Shown: one piece after another, positions 34,120 through 44,797 of the stretch
How the letters are laid out: every line of letters begins with the position of its first letter
How positions within the stretch are numbered: position 1 is the stretch's first letter
Source of the DNA: Diabrotica undecimpunctata
Lineage: Eukaryota; Arthropoda; Insecta; Coleoptera; Chrysomelidae
Assembly: GCF_040954645.1 (NCBI RefSeq)
Contig: NC_092804.1
Coordinates: 44,235,753 to 44,299,752, forward strand
Direction: 5' to 3'
DNA length: 64,000 bases
Notes under the pieces: model-generated
What the model saw: only the letters and a program-made list of their open reading frames with translations
Told to the model about the DNA's origin: nothing
Databases searched by the model: none
Made by a program: the position numbers and the translations under genes

Positions 34120-35095
34120 CTTCTTCTTCTTCTTCACGTGCCATCTGCGCGACGGAGGTTGGCAATCATCATGGCTATTCTGATCTTAGATGCTGCTGCT
34201 CTGAATAGTTCAATTGATGTGCATCCGTACCATTCCCTCAAGTTACGCAACCATGAGATTCTTCTTCTTCCTACACTTCTCTTGTCCTGGATTTTCCCTT
34301 GTATAATCAATTGAAGTAGGTTGTATCTCTCATTACGCATAACATGCCCCAGGTATTGCAGCTTTCGTGTCTTGATGGTTTCCAATACTTCCATTCTTTT
34401 GTTGATTCTTCTCATGACTTCGTTGTTTGTTACATGCTCGGTCCATGATATCTTCAGGATTCTTCTATACACCCACATTTCAAATGCTTCCAACTTTTTA
34501 GCAGTCGACGCGTTAAGTGTCCATGCTTCTATCCCATAAAGCAGAGTCGAGAAAATATAGCACCTTGCCAGCCTAACTCTCAAGTCCAATTTTAGTTCTC
34601 TTGCACAAAGTACCTTTCTCATTTTATTGAAGTTTGTACGTGCTTTCTCTATTCGAACTTTGATTTCTTTGGAGTAATCGTTTGTGTGATTAATTATTGT
34701 GCCAAGATAGTGGTAGTTTTCAACTTGTTCTAAAGCACTACCGTTAATTGTCAGGCTTTCACCATTATTTTGGGTTTTTGATATCCTCATAAATTTGGTT
34801 TTCTTGGTGTTTATTGATAATCCATATTCCTCTCCATACTCAACTATCTTGTTCATTAGCTTTTGGAGGTCTCGGAGGTTGTCTGTTATTATGATAGTAT
34901 CGTCCGCATATCTAATGTTGTTAATTGGTGTTCCATTGACCTTGATTCCTGCTGTTTCTCCCTCAAGAGCTCTTTTCATAATTTCTTCAGAGTATGCATT
35001 GAATAGTAGTGGTGACAATACACACCCCTGTCGCACTCCTCTTTTAACTTCAAACTCTTCTGATGTGTGTTCATTAATGCGTACGTGTGCCTGCT
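34120..35095 (-). mobile_element. GAA-tailed RTE-like LINE inserted in a transposon TIR, open RT frame
   Basis: The minus-strand frame is open from 35095 to 34134 (300 codons from the first Met). It contains RGVRQGCVLSPLLFNAYSEE (RT block with QGCVLSP), NIRYADDTIIITDNL (catalytic YADD), GLSINTKKTKFM, YHYLGTIINHTNDYSKEI, TLLYGIEAWTL, YRRILKISWTEHVTNNEV, RKLQYLGHVMRNERY, GRRRISWLRNLREWYGCTS and a terminal MMIANLRR plus stop, followed by (TTC)n on the plus strand. TAAGGTAAGTT at 34109-34119 and 35096-35106 is a perfect 11-bp target-site duplication. It is the longest undamaged member of this lineage here. Confidence 0.95.
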
Positions 35096-35179
35096 TAAGG
35101 TAAGTTGGATTCGATCAATTCATTTTTGTCCCCGGAATGCGTGATTTAATTTATGACATACCTTTTTGAAACACCCTGT

Positions 35180-36164
35180 TTGAAACACCCTAAGAGAATG
35201 GAAAAATATCTTAAAAATACTAAAACATATAAGGAGTGGCATCAAACTCGATTCGGTAATACTGTCAGCAATAACACTGTAATATTGAAAAATTATTTCC
35301 TAGTAAAAACAGATTCACACCATTAACTAAATGGTGTGGATTTTGAAAAAAATCCGCCAACAAAACTACCCATAATACATTGCAAAACAAATCTCTTGAT
35401 GTACATATATAACGTTTACATTTTGTAAGGTTTGCATGTTCATTGTAACAGTTTTCATTATAATTCTTGATTATCTGTACTAAAAGTATCGCAAAATCTT
35501 TTAAGAAACTTGTCACTTTCTCTTTTCCCGGTATCAATCGATTTATTGAGAAATTTCGTTACAACGTGATAAAATCCTTTCTCTGATCTATTAGAAGTCC
35601 CCGTGAACCTATTATAAGTGTTTTCACGTTCTGCCATTCAACCATGATATGGTTAGAACCAAATATGTTTCAACCTGCAGCGACGTGTCCATTCGAAGAG
35701 TCACTTACATCTTGTCAATACCCACTTCAATTTTTCAATTGATTAGAATTCATCGACCGATGTTTCAATTGCTTTGGATGTAATCAATCCCGACGTGAGT
35801 GTTTAACGTTTATCAACAGGGTCGGTTTCAGTTTAAATAAAAAAATTCGTACATAAATACAACACTTTGTAGACACATTATTAGAAATATACAATGAACA
35901 TCTGTAATGAAATTTAAAAACACATTGTGTAACTAAAATTTGTGGTGAACTCTCATTAGACGTGGTTTATCTTTGATGTTATTTTTATAAAATTTTGTAT
36001 AAAAATTAGAAGACCTAAACTAGAGTAGTTATATTTATAAACAATACGATCCGATTCATCACATCATCATTTTTACTGCATATATCACTTGCGAAGTAGG
36101 GTGTCTTAATTAGATTTAACACACTTCCAATTTGTTCTGGCTATTCTTTTTATGTCATCTAGTT
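35180..36164. other. Non-coding, nothing recognised
   Basis: A minus-strand 90-codon frame at 35265-35537 has no recognisable domain. A block at about 35570-35830 has balanced composition and may be host intronic sequence. Confidence 0.35.
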
Positions 36165-36565
36165 ATCTCATCATCATCCAGAACATTGGAACACGAAACG
36201 TGAGGACGCTAATGGAAACAGGAAAAATGGAAGAAATATAAAATGCAGGCGAAGAAAAACAGGGATATGAAGGAACAACTTCTATGGTGATAGGAGAAAT
36301 GAGACATAAAGTTATGGAATTTAAATCCGTAAGTGAAAGAATATTATAGATAAGAGTAAACAGCAAACTGAACAAGTTGTCCATAATAAATGTCTATGCA
36401 GCCACAGAAAACAGTGATGACCAAACAAAACAACAGTTCTGTGAAACGTTAGAAGAAAAGGCCGAGAAAATCCCGGGAGAAGATATACTAATCATTATAG
36501 AAGATTTCAATGCCAAAATAGACAAAGAATCACAGTATTGTGTTGCTGAATTTCAAAGATATTAG
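36165..36565 (+). pseudogene. RTE-like LINE endonuclease N-terminus
   Basis: Two frame-sharing segments: IGTRNVRTLMETGKMEEI, stop, then MVIGEMRHKVMEFKSVSERIL, stop, then 36377-36565 KLSIINVYAATENSDDQTKQ and EDILIIIEDFNAKIDKES. The G of the usual GDFNAKIG motif is changed (EDFNAKID). Only the first half of the endonuclease is present; it ends at 36565 in unrelated AT-rich DNA. Confidence 0.75.
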
Positions 36566-36789
36566 ATTGTTTAAAAATAACACTACACTAGATAATTTTT
36601 GACATTTCATTTACATTTTTATTACCTTTGCAACCTAATTCACACCCCTCTAAATACTACTTTTTTTTCTCAAGAAACGTGTAAATATTTCAAAAAGTAA
36701 TAAATTTAGGCCTATAAAATCTTTATATTTTCAAAAAATTTTTCAAAAATGATTTAATATACAGAGTGTTCCATTTAAAAAACACAACT
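36566..36789. other. AT-rich spacer
   Basis: Nothing recognised. Confidence 0.4.
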
Positions 36790-37020
36790 TTGGTTCATTT
36801 CGTTGTTTTGACTGACCTTTTACAATCGAAAATAATTTTAAATCGTAAGCGTCTTTGATATACATCAGTTTTGTTGAAATCATTTTTTTTTTCCTCTTGG
36901 TCGTCTCCCTTTAAAAGGTCTCCAATGTTGTATTGTGGCGTTCCAACGTTGGTCTTTTTTTGTCTACCAGTGTGACTTGCGAAGCTCCATACCAACGTTA
37001 CTCTCCCCTTTGACTTCTTA
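36790..37020 (-). pseudogene. RTE-like LINE 3' tail fragment
   Basis: On the minus strand: KSHW, stop, TKKDQRWNATIQHWRPFKGRR (21 residues, written here only as its first and last blocks: DQRWN and HWRPFKGRRPRG), then KLMYIKDAY. This is the C-terminal tail of RTE-like LINEs. It directly follows the Tc1 relic on the same strand. Confidence 0.65.
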
Positions 37021-37149
37021 TTCTTAGTTCACCCATTATACTTTGTCTCTGGCACGTGGTAATCTAAATTTTGTACAAAATCTATACAAAAGATAGCTTT
37101 TTCACAGTGACGTAAGAGATTTTTATGACTAAATACTTATTTTACTCCT

Positions 37150-37875
37150 GTAAATGTTGCCAATAATTTTCTTCATACGGGTTTGTCTCGGTAGAGCTCT
37201 TCATTTGCTAGTATGACATCTTTCTATTTTTTCTCCTTTTAAATTTTATTTCTTACGTCATTTTTGATGGTGTTGCACCTATGCGACCACCTGGTCGTCA
37301 ACCTTAAATAAAAAAAACCTGGTCTCATCCGAGAACAAAACATTACTCCAATCCGCGTAATTCCTATGTGTGTGTTTCCTTGCAAAAGCAAGTCGAGCTC
37401 TGCGTGTTCCGTGGATAGCTGTGGACATAGGGCTGGTCTTATGGATAATAAATACGCATCATGAAGCCGTCCTTGAATTGTTCACCAACTTACATCTACA
37501 TCTAGGACTTCGTTCAGGCGATGTTGCAACCCAATTGAAGTTAGGTGTCTATTTCTTAAACACGAAGAAGCCAAAAATCGGTTACCGCGTGCGGATGTGG
37601 CTCTCCTATGGCTTGCTTCTGACCTTCTTGTGTAGTTGTCATCTTGATCAAACCACCGAATGGCTCTTTAAACAGCACAATGACTTAAATCTAGCACCTG
37701 AGCGACATAATATTGGCTACGACTATCTTGCACTAAAGCCATGGCTTTTGTAGCATCCGTGGTTCTTAATGTGATTTTAATACAACTAAAACTTCTGATC
37801 TCAAAATGTTTTTATAAACTCGCAATAAATGGGAAATATGTCATGGATTAAATTTTTTGCACCTGAGTGTATAAT
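37150..37875 (-). pseudogene. Tc1-like transposase relic with one TIR end
   Basis: On the minus strand the element starts near 37870 (ACTCAGGTGCAAAAAATTTA, terminal-repeat-like), with an ATG at 37742-37740. It reads MALVQDSRSQYYVAQVLDLS, AIRWFDQDDNYTRR, NRFLASSCLRNRHLTS, IGLQHRLNEVLDVDVS, IQGRLHDAYLLSIRPALCPQ and then VMFCSRM/VLFSDETRF in neighbouring frames. The helix-turn-helix region and the first catalytic D (SDETRF) are visible. The remaining two-thirds of the catalytic domain is missing beyond about 37260. Several stops and frame changes. Confidence 0.8.
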
Positions 37876-38100
37876 TAATACGAGTTTTACAAATAAAAGG
37901 CAGATATCGAGCACAGTTCTTTATTGAATCTTGCCCAAGTACTTACTCTCTCAGAGCATCTTCAGGGCCATTCTGTCTTCTTCCATTACCCATAATGTAG
38001 CCTCTAGAAAAACTAATTTAAACTGTTTGTCCTTTTGTCTGGTGTCTGTTATTTGGATAATTATATGTAAATGTTTATGATATTCTGGAATATGCTGGAT
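37876..38100. other. Spacer
   Basis: Nothing recognised. Confidence 0.35.
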
Positions 38101-39317
38101 TCTTCTTCTTATTGTGCCGTCTTCTAACGAACGTTTGCGACCACTTCCTTAAACGCTTCCCTATTTTTTGCAACGTGAAATATTTGTTCAACACTGAGGT
38201 TAATCCAATCTCTAATATTTCTCAACCAAGATTTCTTCTTTCTTCTCAAGCCTTTTCTTGCATCGACTTTTCCTTGTATGATGACGTGCAGAAGAGAGTA
38301 TTTATCGTTTCGTAGTATGTTGCCCAGAAACGATGTTTTTCTTCTTTTAATTGTATTCATAAGCTTTCTGCCATGCCCAACTCGTCTTAACACTTATTCG
38401 TTTGAGACTTTTGCAGTCCAAGGCATTTTTAGAATACGCCAATATAGCCACATTTCGAATGCCTCTATTTTTTTACGGATTGGACTTTCAGAGTCCAAGC
38501 TTCTACCCTATATAGTATACATAACATTCGACGAACCTTAATCTGATAACCATACTTAATTTCTTATTTGTAAACATTGACTTGTATTTTATAAATCCTT
38601 TTCGAACTATTTCACTTCTGATCTTTATCTCCTGATTTATACTTGTCGACCCACCTTAACAGTTTATCCTCCAATGTCAGTTGCATATTATCAACAGGGC
38701 TTTTCGAGATCACCATGTATTTGGTTTTATCTATATTCATTGTTAGTCCCATCTTTTTGCTTTCTCTGTTAATGATTTCTATAAGAATTTGTAAATCTTC
38801 TATATTTTCTGCCATGATTGCAGTATCGTCTGCAAATCTTATATTAATAATGATGCCCCCTCCAATTCTTACACCTTCACTTGATTCCCGTAGTGCATCC
38901 TGAAATATTAGTTGGAAGTACACAGTAAATAATTGTGACAATAGCACACATCCCTGTCTGACTCCTCTTTGAATTTCTACTCGGTTTGTCTCACTATCTT
39001 TCACCCTTACGACCGCTGTTGTGATTGTAGTATATATTTTTGATTAAATTAATATCATTGGGATCTAGGTGTATATGTGTCAATGCATGTATGAGTTTAC
39101 CATGTTTACCTCTGTCAAACGCTTTTTCAAAATCAATATAATATATGAATACGTTTTTATTATATTCCCTGCATTTTTGTAGTAGTACCGTCATTGCGCG
39201 CAATGCTTCTCTTGTTCGTTTTCCACCTCTAAATCCAAACGCAGTTGAAAAATTTTGAGTAGTATTTTGAAAGTGTGACTTATGAGGCTAATTATTCGGT
39301 ATTGATTGCAAACTACG
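38101..39317 (-). mobile_element. GAA-tailed RTE-like LINE, long but decayed copy
   Basis: On the minus strand: QYRIISLISHTFKILLKIF (39310-39250), a deletion, FGFRGGKRTREALRAMTVLLQ-type block, then VFIYYIDFEKAFDR (RT block 3), RGVRQGCVLLSQLF, NIRFADDTAIMAEN (catalytic FADD at about 38830), MNIDKTKYMVIS. After frame changes come GRKLMNTIKRRKTSFLGNIL, KKSWLRNIRDWINLS and VVANVR with a stop at 38124, then TTCTTCTTCTT on the plus strand. TGCTGGAT at 38093-38100 and 39318-39325 may be an 8-bp target duplication. The reading frame is broken in at least three places. Confidence 0.85.
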
Positions 39318-39325
39318 TGCTGGAT

Positions 39326-40400
39326 AGCCTACAATTTTTTGACGAACTGCTCCTGAATATACTCTGTGGGCGAAAGTACTTGGACAATATTTAATAAGGA
39401 ACTCATATATTCGAGCATTCAACCATATTCTATTTATAATTTATACGGCGTGATCGTCTATAGGAAGTACTATGCCATTACATTTGTTTCGGTACTGAAA
39501 GAGTGCTTTATCTGGGTATAATATGTTAAACAGGATCGAAAACATACCAAAACCTTGAGATAATACTTTATTTAACTTAAATGTGGAGTCAGTGATTTAC
39601 AGATTTTTACATAAGAACTTGATATTCTTTTGAACTCGTTATCTTGGACATTCCTTTGATAGCCTTTATTATAGTAATATTATACTGATAATTTAGCCAA
39701 AATAAAAAAGTTTTTACTAACTCGCTATTAGATTACAAGCTCATGTGACATTTCTAGGCATTTGGAGATTTGACCCAACATGAATCATATATAAATCAAT
39801 ACTACAATATGTAATAACAGCTTAAAAAACTATTCCGCTAATTCTTATCGGTACTGAAAGCATGGGGATTCAAATTAAGGGTTGTGCCTTAGATTTCTCA
39901 CCCCTGTTCCAGCCGGAATGTACGGCGTTGCAAAAATATTAATCTATATACCGATCTGAAACTTTGTGTATGAATGCCGTATGTATATTATAATTTTATT
40001 TTTAGAATTTACTGTATTTTACTATATTTCCGGTGCCTATTTTTAAAAATAAAAATTTCTCCGATTAAATGCTAAAAAACGGAGAAATGACAACAACGTA
40101 TACATATTTATATCCCGTTTTATAACATATCTAATAGGAGATTTCTACATCTAAAACCGTACCTGTTGTAGGTACCTTTATCAAAGATGCTGATCAATCT
40201 TTTGCGAGGCTGTCGAATAAAATTTAACCCTATTCCTGTATATAGTGACGTCTTGAGATCGATTGAATGGACGCCGCCGTCACTATTCGTTTTGTCTTGC
40301 CTCTTAGCTCGGATCTGCACGTGAAAAACAGACATCCGGTGAAGACAGAGTGTGACCCGTTAAGGGTAATCCATGAATAAATTAGCAGGACTTTATTGCT
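39326..40400. other. Non-coding, nothing recognised
   Basis: AT-rich DNA. Minus frames at 40120-40547 overlap the promoter-like block below and show no domain. Confidence 0.35.
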
Positions 40401-40456
40401 TTGCCGATTGATTGACAATTGATGAATTGATGAGTACTTGCTGTAAGGTGTCCTGC

Positions 40457-40521
40457 ATAAAAAGCTCCTGTCTGAGCAGAGAGACTCGTCAGTGAGAAGA
40501 TCTCTTTGAACTGATCTAGGT
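40457..40521 (+). promoter_or_regulatory. Candidate TATA promoter with short first exon and splice donor
   Basis: A TATA-like ATAAAAA (40457-40463) is followed 34 bases downstream by an arthropod initiator-like TCAGT (40489-40493), and then by a consensus donor CTAG/GTAAGTG with the GT at 40520-40521. The preceding about 200 bp (40250-40455) is less AT-rich than its surroundings. Such a TATA plus initiator plus short 5'UTR exon layout is common for insect genes, but no coding exon could be linked, so this may be chance or a transposon promoter. Confidence 0.3.
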
Positions 40522-41019
40522 AAGTGTATTAAGCCACGTTTGCACAAACATAATAATTAGTATAATCCTTGTTATTATAGTACGAAAGTTAACAATAATA
40601 ATTAATTAAGAAAGCGATTTAGAAAGATATGGAAACATATTATTTTTTTTAAATGTAAATTAAATTTTAAATTTATATAAAAAACTATTTTTTAATGCAA
40701 AAAAATAGCAAATATAAGAAGAATGGAATAAGTATAAGATAAAAATAGTAGGAATAGTGGCATTTAACCTTCCAAAATAAGATCAAGATGTTGCTCATAA
40801 AAGGACAGTGTATTTTCTAATTTATGAATGATGGTGCTAACTGTGAGCGAACACAGTACCAATGACATAAAAGTTGATTACTTCAGTTTCGCATGAACTG
40901 TCTAATCTCCAAACACGTGCACATTTGTGATTGATTTACTTTTAGAATTAAAAGCTGAAACATATATACAGTTGGTTTGATTATAAGTAGAAGCTTAATA
41001 TTTAATGCTTTTATAATTT
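40522..41019. other. Non-coding, nothing recognised
   Basis: AT-rich; would be intron if the promoter candidate is real. Confidence 0.3.
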
Positions 41020-41595
41020 ATGCTTGAAACTTTGTATACTTTTTAAACATCGACGTCCTTCACGAAGGCCGAACGTACTTTATGATACAAATTGTGACAC
41101 AACTAAAAATATTTGTTTTGCTGAACAAAGCGGTTTAGTGTATGACTTTATAATTAACCACGGAGAAACTACCAAGATAAGTGAGAAATATAGTAAAATT
41201 GGTGCAGGGGCTGCAATAGCAATGAAGCTTCGATAGTTATTTTAATACATATAATCTCTTTCAGTTCCCAAATCATAGAATGTTTTTGCTGTTGGGACAG
41301 TAAAAGTCAACAAATTTGCTAAGCCTTTAGTAAAAACCGACAAAGACATGAAAAAAAGTAAAGACGTACTTGTGATACAATTGTAAAGACGGGTCATCAT
41401 GAAATGGTTTAATAGCAAACCAGTGATTGTTGCTCCTAATTTTCTTGGTGTAGGACAACTGGGTAATGGCCAAAGATGGGGAAAAAAATAAACAATACTG
41501 TTAGATTATATAACCAAAACATGGGAGGAGTAGATAAGCTTGATTTTTTGCATAATATTTAAAGATCATATATTTGCTTTGTTGGAAACAAAGAA
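41020..41595 (+). pseudogene. piggyBac-type transposase relic
   Basis: The frame 41024-41236 contains SGLVYDFIINHGETTK, the conserved GLVYDF block of piggyBac transposases. In later frames 41290-41350 reads GTVKVNKFAKPLVK, 41400-41440 reads MKWFNSKPVIVAPNFLG (the W-x-D-x-K-x-V-type block with substitutions), and 41500-41550 reads RLYNQNMGGVDKLDFLHN, the highly conserved YNxxMGGVD block with the catalytic D. Multiple frameshifts and stops; no TTAA-flanked ends identified. It is cut at about 41595 by a LINE. Confidence 0.8.
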
Positions 41596-41596
41596 G

Positions 41597-43183
41597 GCTT
41601 ACTTCTAGGTGAAACAACAAAAAAATTAAACAGATGGGCGGAATATTTCGAAGATCTAATAAATAGAGACCAACAAGAGGAACTTGAGGCAAATGAGAAT
41701 TGGCAAGAAGATGAAGAAGGGACGTGCGAGGAACCAACTTTGAATGAAGTCAAAGAAATAATAAGAGACCTAAAAAATAACAAAAGTGCAGGAGAAAGAT
41801 TGAAGAAAAGGATATTTCACTTGACTCTAATAATTTGGCAAAAGGAGGAAATGCCAAAACAATGGAATAGCGCTCTTATTTGTTCTATCTATAAAAAGGA
41901 GACAAAACGGAGAGCGAAAACTGTAGAGGTATAGCACTATTAGTAGTAGTCTATAAAATACTTGCAAAAATAATTAGGAAAAGATTAACAAAATATAACA
42001 AAGTGATTGGAGAATACCAGGGAGAGGTTTTAGATCAGGAAGAAAAACTACTGATCAAATAAGTATGTTAAAATTAATACAAAATAATAGCTACGAGCAA
42101 AACTTAGGATTACATATGATATTTATCGATTTTAAACAATCATGTGACTCCCTAAATCGAAAGATGCTATATGAAGCCATGAGAACATTAGAAATACCAA
42201 AAAATCTTATAAGGCTAGTGAGAATGACGCTTTGGAACACGATGAATAGGCTAACAATGAAAGGAAGCTTTTCAAGACAGTTCATCGTGAATAGAGGTTT
42301 AAAACAAGGGAATCCGCTATCAACGAATTTATTCAATCTAGTATTAGAACAAATCGTAAGAAGATCAAATATGAGCACAAACAGGACTATTTTCTAATAT
42401 CAAATAGTGCATAGCGTACGCCGATGATACGGTGATACTATCGAGAACAAAAAAACATTTAGAAAAAGTTTTTCAGAAATTTGAAGAAGAAGCGAAAAGA
42501 TACGGATTAATAATTAACCAAACAAAAACGCAATATATGGAAATGAGAGGAGACATAACAAATAATAACAAATATATCAAAATGAAAGGAACAGAGACTG
42601 TCTATAGTTTTGAAAAAGTGTCAGAATTTGAATACTTAGGAGTAACCATAACGAACACGGGAAAAGAAGAAAAAGAGATAGACAAAAGATTAATAAAGCG
42701 AAGCAGAGCGAAAGGGTCACTAAATTCATTACTGAAAATAAAAACTGTGTCAAGAACAGCTAAACTGCGAGTCTACGAGATAGTAATCAGACCCACAGTG
42801 ATGTATGCCAGTGAAACATGGATTATGAACCAGCAGGAAGAAAATGAAGTAGAGATCTGGGTAAGAAAGGTGCTCAGAAACATCTTCGGAAGAATTAAGA
42901 CGGCAGAGAATGTTTGGAGAAGTTGAACGAATAAAGAAATAATGAGGATGTATGGAAAACCAGCAATTACGGCAAAAAAACAAGCCCAAAGAGCTAGATG
43001 GCTTGGTCCCATTATACGAATGCCACAGAATCGAAATTTAAAAGAATACTGAAGGAGGGAGAAATAGGGAAAAAAGAAGAGGACGTCCAAAGAAGAAGGG
43101 GTTGGAAGCAGTAAAGGAAGACTTGTCAGTAATGGGCGTGAGAAATTGGAGAGAGAAAGCAAGGGACCGAAAAAAATGGAGGG

Positions 43184-43190
<7 letters not shown>
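41597..43190 (+). pseudogene. RTE-like LINE, RT and C-terminus, several frameshifts
   Basis: Starts LLLGETTKKLNRWAEYFEDL and NEVKEIIRDLKNNKSAGE (pre-RT), then IWQKEEMPKQWNSALICSIY (RT block 1), RGIALLVVVYKILAKII (block 2), GLHMIFIDFKQSCDSLNRK (block 3), VNRGLKQGNPLSTNLFNLVL (block 4), and in another frame AYADDTVILSRTKKHLEKVF (catalytic YADD at 42415-42435), EFEYLGVTITNTGKEEKEID, VMYASETWIMNQQ, then RGRPKKKGLEAVKEDLSVMG and NWREKARDRKKWREI. The 3' end runs into a (TA)n array. Three or more frame breaks make it inactive. Confidence 0.88.
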
Positions 43191-43245
<55 letters not shown>

Positions 43246-43246
43246 A

Positions 43247-43302
<56 letters not shown>
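43183..43302. repeat. (TA)n microsatellite between a LINE tail and an LTR
   Basis: About 120 bp of TA repeat with one CTATCTA interruption. It follows the LINE 3' end and directly borders the LTR element. Confidence 0.95.
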
Positions 43303-43306
<4 letters not shown>

Positions 43307-43309
<3 letters not shown>

Positions 43310-44703
43310 GATATTTAAAGTCTTGGTGCGCCAAGCAATAATTAGCTAATTAATTTTTTTGATTAATTAAAATTATTTCAATGATATGATTATGACTCTA
43401 TCACAATTTTTAATTCTTTTATCTCAGGGTTAAATTCGTGCTTTAATATCTATGCTATTACATGTGAAAGGTAAGGTCCAGAGAATACCGGAATAATAAA
43501 AAACACATATGATCTAACACTATATATTGAAATAAAAATAATGAAATAATTCACACTCAAAAGTTTTCAATGAACAAATCTCATATAATGATTCTCAAAA
43601 ATTTTATTCTACATACGAGAATAATCAAATTAAATGGTACAAACAATATTAATTGAAATCTCAAAATTCCGAACTATTCTAACTCTCCTAATCAAAATAT
43701 TTATATCCTTTCTAAATTAAGTGTAAAAATTGTGTTATCAATGAAAGAAAAAACTGCAGAAAACAAAATATCTCTCTCTGATGATGAGTGGTCCAAATCC
43801 TTGTTCCTTATAGACTGTATTATCTCCTCTCAACCGCTCCCTATGTAATCAGCAATCTTACACCGATTGTTGCAATATCGTCCTTAATGATCTCCTTCAA
43901 AAGCACAAATCATTCAAATTATGATAGCCTTTTCTCCTCTCGATAAACTGAATCTCTCGTTGGCCCGAGTGAAAAATGACTCTTGGAATATCTTCTCTTT
44001 ACGATAAACTGAATCTCTCGTTGGCCTGAACAGTGACTCTTGGAATATAAGTAGAGAAATATGACTTACAACATTTGCTGCTTCAGCTCCTGTCAGATAC
44101 ACTAACTCCACAAAAACTCACCAACATTCAACACTACTGCTTGCTACATTTCAGGAACCGCCAGAGAACAATCCCTGTTCCTCTTACAGACTTGGAAACC
44201 AACTGACCCTCTTTTTTCTCTCCTCAATCTCGCTAAACTTTTTCCTACACACTTATCCCACCTTTTTCAATCTCCGCCAATCAAAACTCGTCACAATTCC
44301 CCCATTTTTTCATTTCGATAACAAACAAATTTTTACCTATAATTATAAATTTCCTAAAACTTATTTACAAATAATATTTTTCTATAAATCTTAAAAACTA
44401 ACAAAAACCTCTTTCTATAATCCCTTCTATTGTCTTTAATCACTGCATTAATGGATTTTGAAAAAACCCCGTTCAATTCTTTGGCTTTCACTTAAACTTA
44501 TGCGGGTCACTCAAGTGTAACAAAGAAATGATTGATGTAAAGCTTACACTTTGTTTAGTACAGGAAATCCAAGGATTTAATAACTTTCCTTCTCCGAAAT
44601 GTTTGTTGGATATTATCCTACTTATCTGAATTATTTTAATGTTTTTGAACTTTGAAATATTTTTAAACAAACCAATATTTTCTTGATTTTACATATCATA
44701 ACA
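43307..44703 (-). repeat. 3' LTR (1397 bp) of the gag-protease element
   Basis: Nearly identical to 47754-49154. By eye the differences are one substitution near 43442, a 3-bp indel near 43879 and a substitution plus 1-bp indel near 44072. The boundary dinucleotides on the minus strand are TG and CA. A TATA-like ATATAAATAT (plus positions 43697-43706) may be the promoter. The 60-codon frame inside is not conserved coding sequence. Confidence 0.95.
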
Positions 44704-44720
44704 AATCCCCGCCATTTGAT
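44704..44720 (-). other. Polypurine-tract-like sequence before the 3' LTR
   Basis: On the minus strand AAATGGCGGGGATT lies immediately before the LTR start TGTTATG, where plus-strand DNA priming would occur. G/A-rich with a C and two T interruptions. Confidence 0.55.
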
Positions 44721-44797
44721 CTGCCGAAAACTCTTTGTTAAATTTTAAAATGACAAAAGTTTTCTAGGATCAAATTATTTCACTATATTATTAAAAT

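Larger units (their letters stand above)
32068..35179 (+). mobile_element. DUF4817-type Tc1/mariner transposon with about 390-bp TIRs, right TIR split by a LINE
   Basis: The left TIR starts with ACAGGGTGCTTCAAAAATTT at 32068 and runs to about 32460. The right TIR runs from about 33780 to 34119 and 35107 to 35179, ending AACACCCTGT in the complementary orientation. Shared blocks in inverse order include AAATCACGCATTCCGAGGAC-like, GTACACAAAAAAAGTTACAG, TTTTGCATTATCTCCTAAAC and GACACGTTACTTTCTTGTTC. A LINE occupies 34120-35095. Without it and one copy of its duplication the element would be about 2.1 kb. The arms have drifted at several positions, so the transposon predates the LINE. Confidence 0.88.

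Noticed and set aside
35265..35537. 90-codon minus frame next to the DUF4817-type element
   Set aside because: No motif and no splice signals; treated as chance.
37370..37753. Long plus-strand 127-codon frame
   Set aside because: It is the shadow of the minus-strand Tc1-like transposase relic, which reads with family motifs.
43102..43349. Open frames of repeating Tyr-Ile across 43183-43302
   Set aside because: Translation of a (TA)n microsatellite; only the first about 25 residues belong to the LINE tail.
44488..44670. Identical 60-codon minus frames at 44488-44670 and 48939-49121
   Set aside because: They are identical only because they lie in the two LTRs; there is no recognisable domain.
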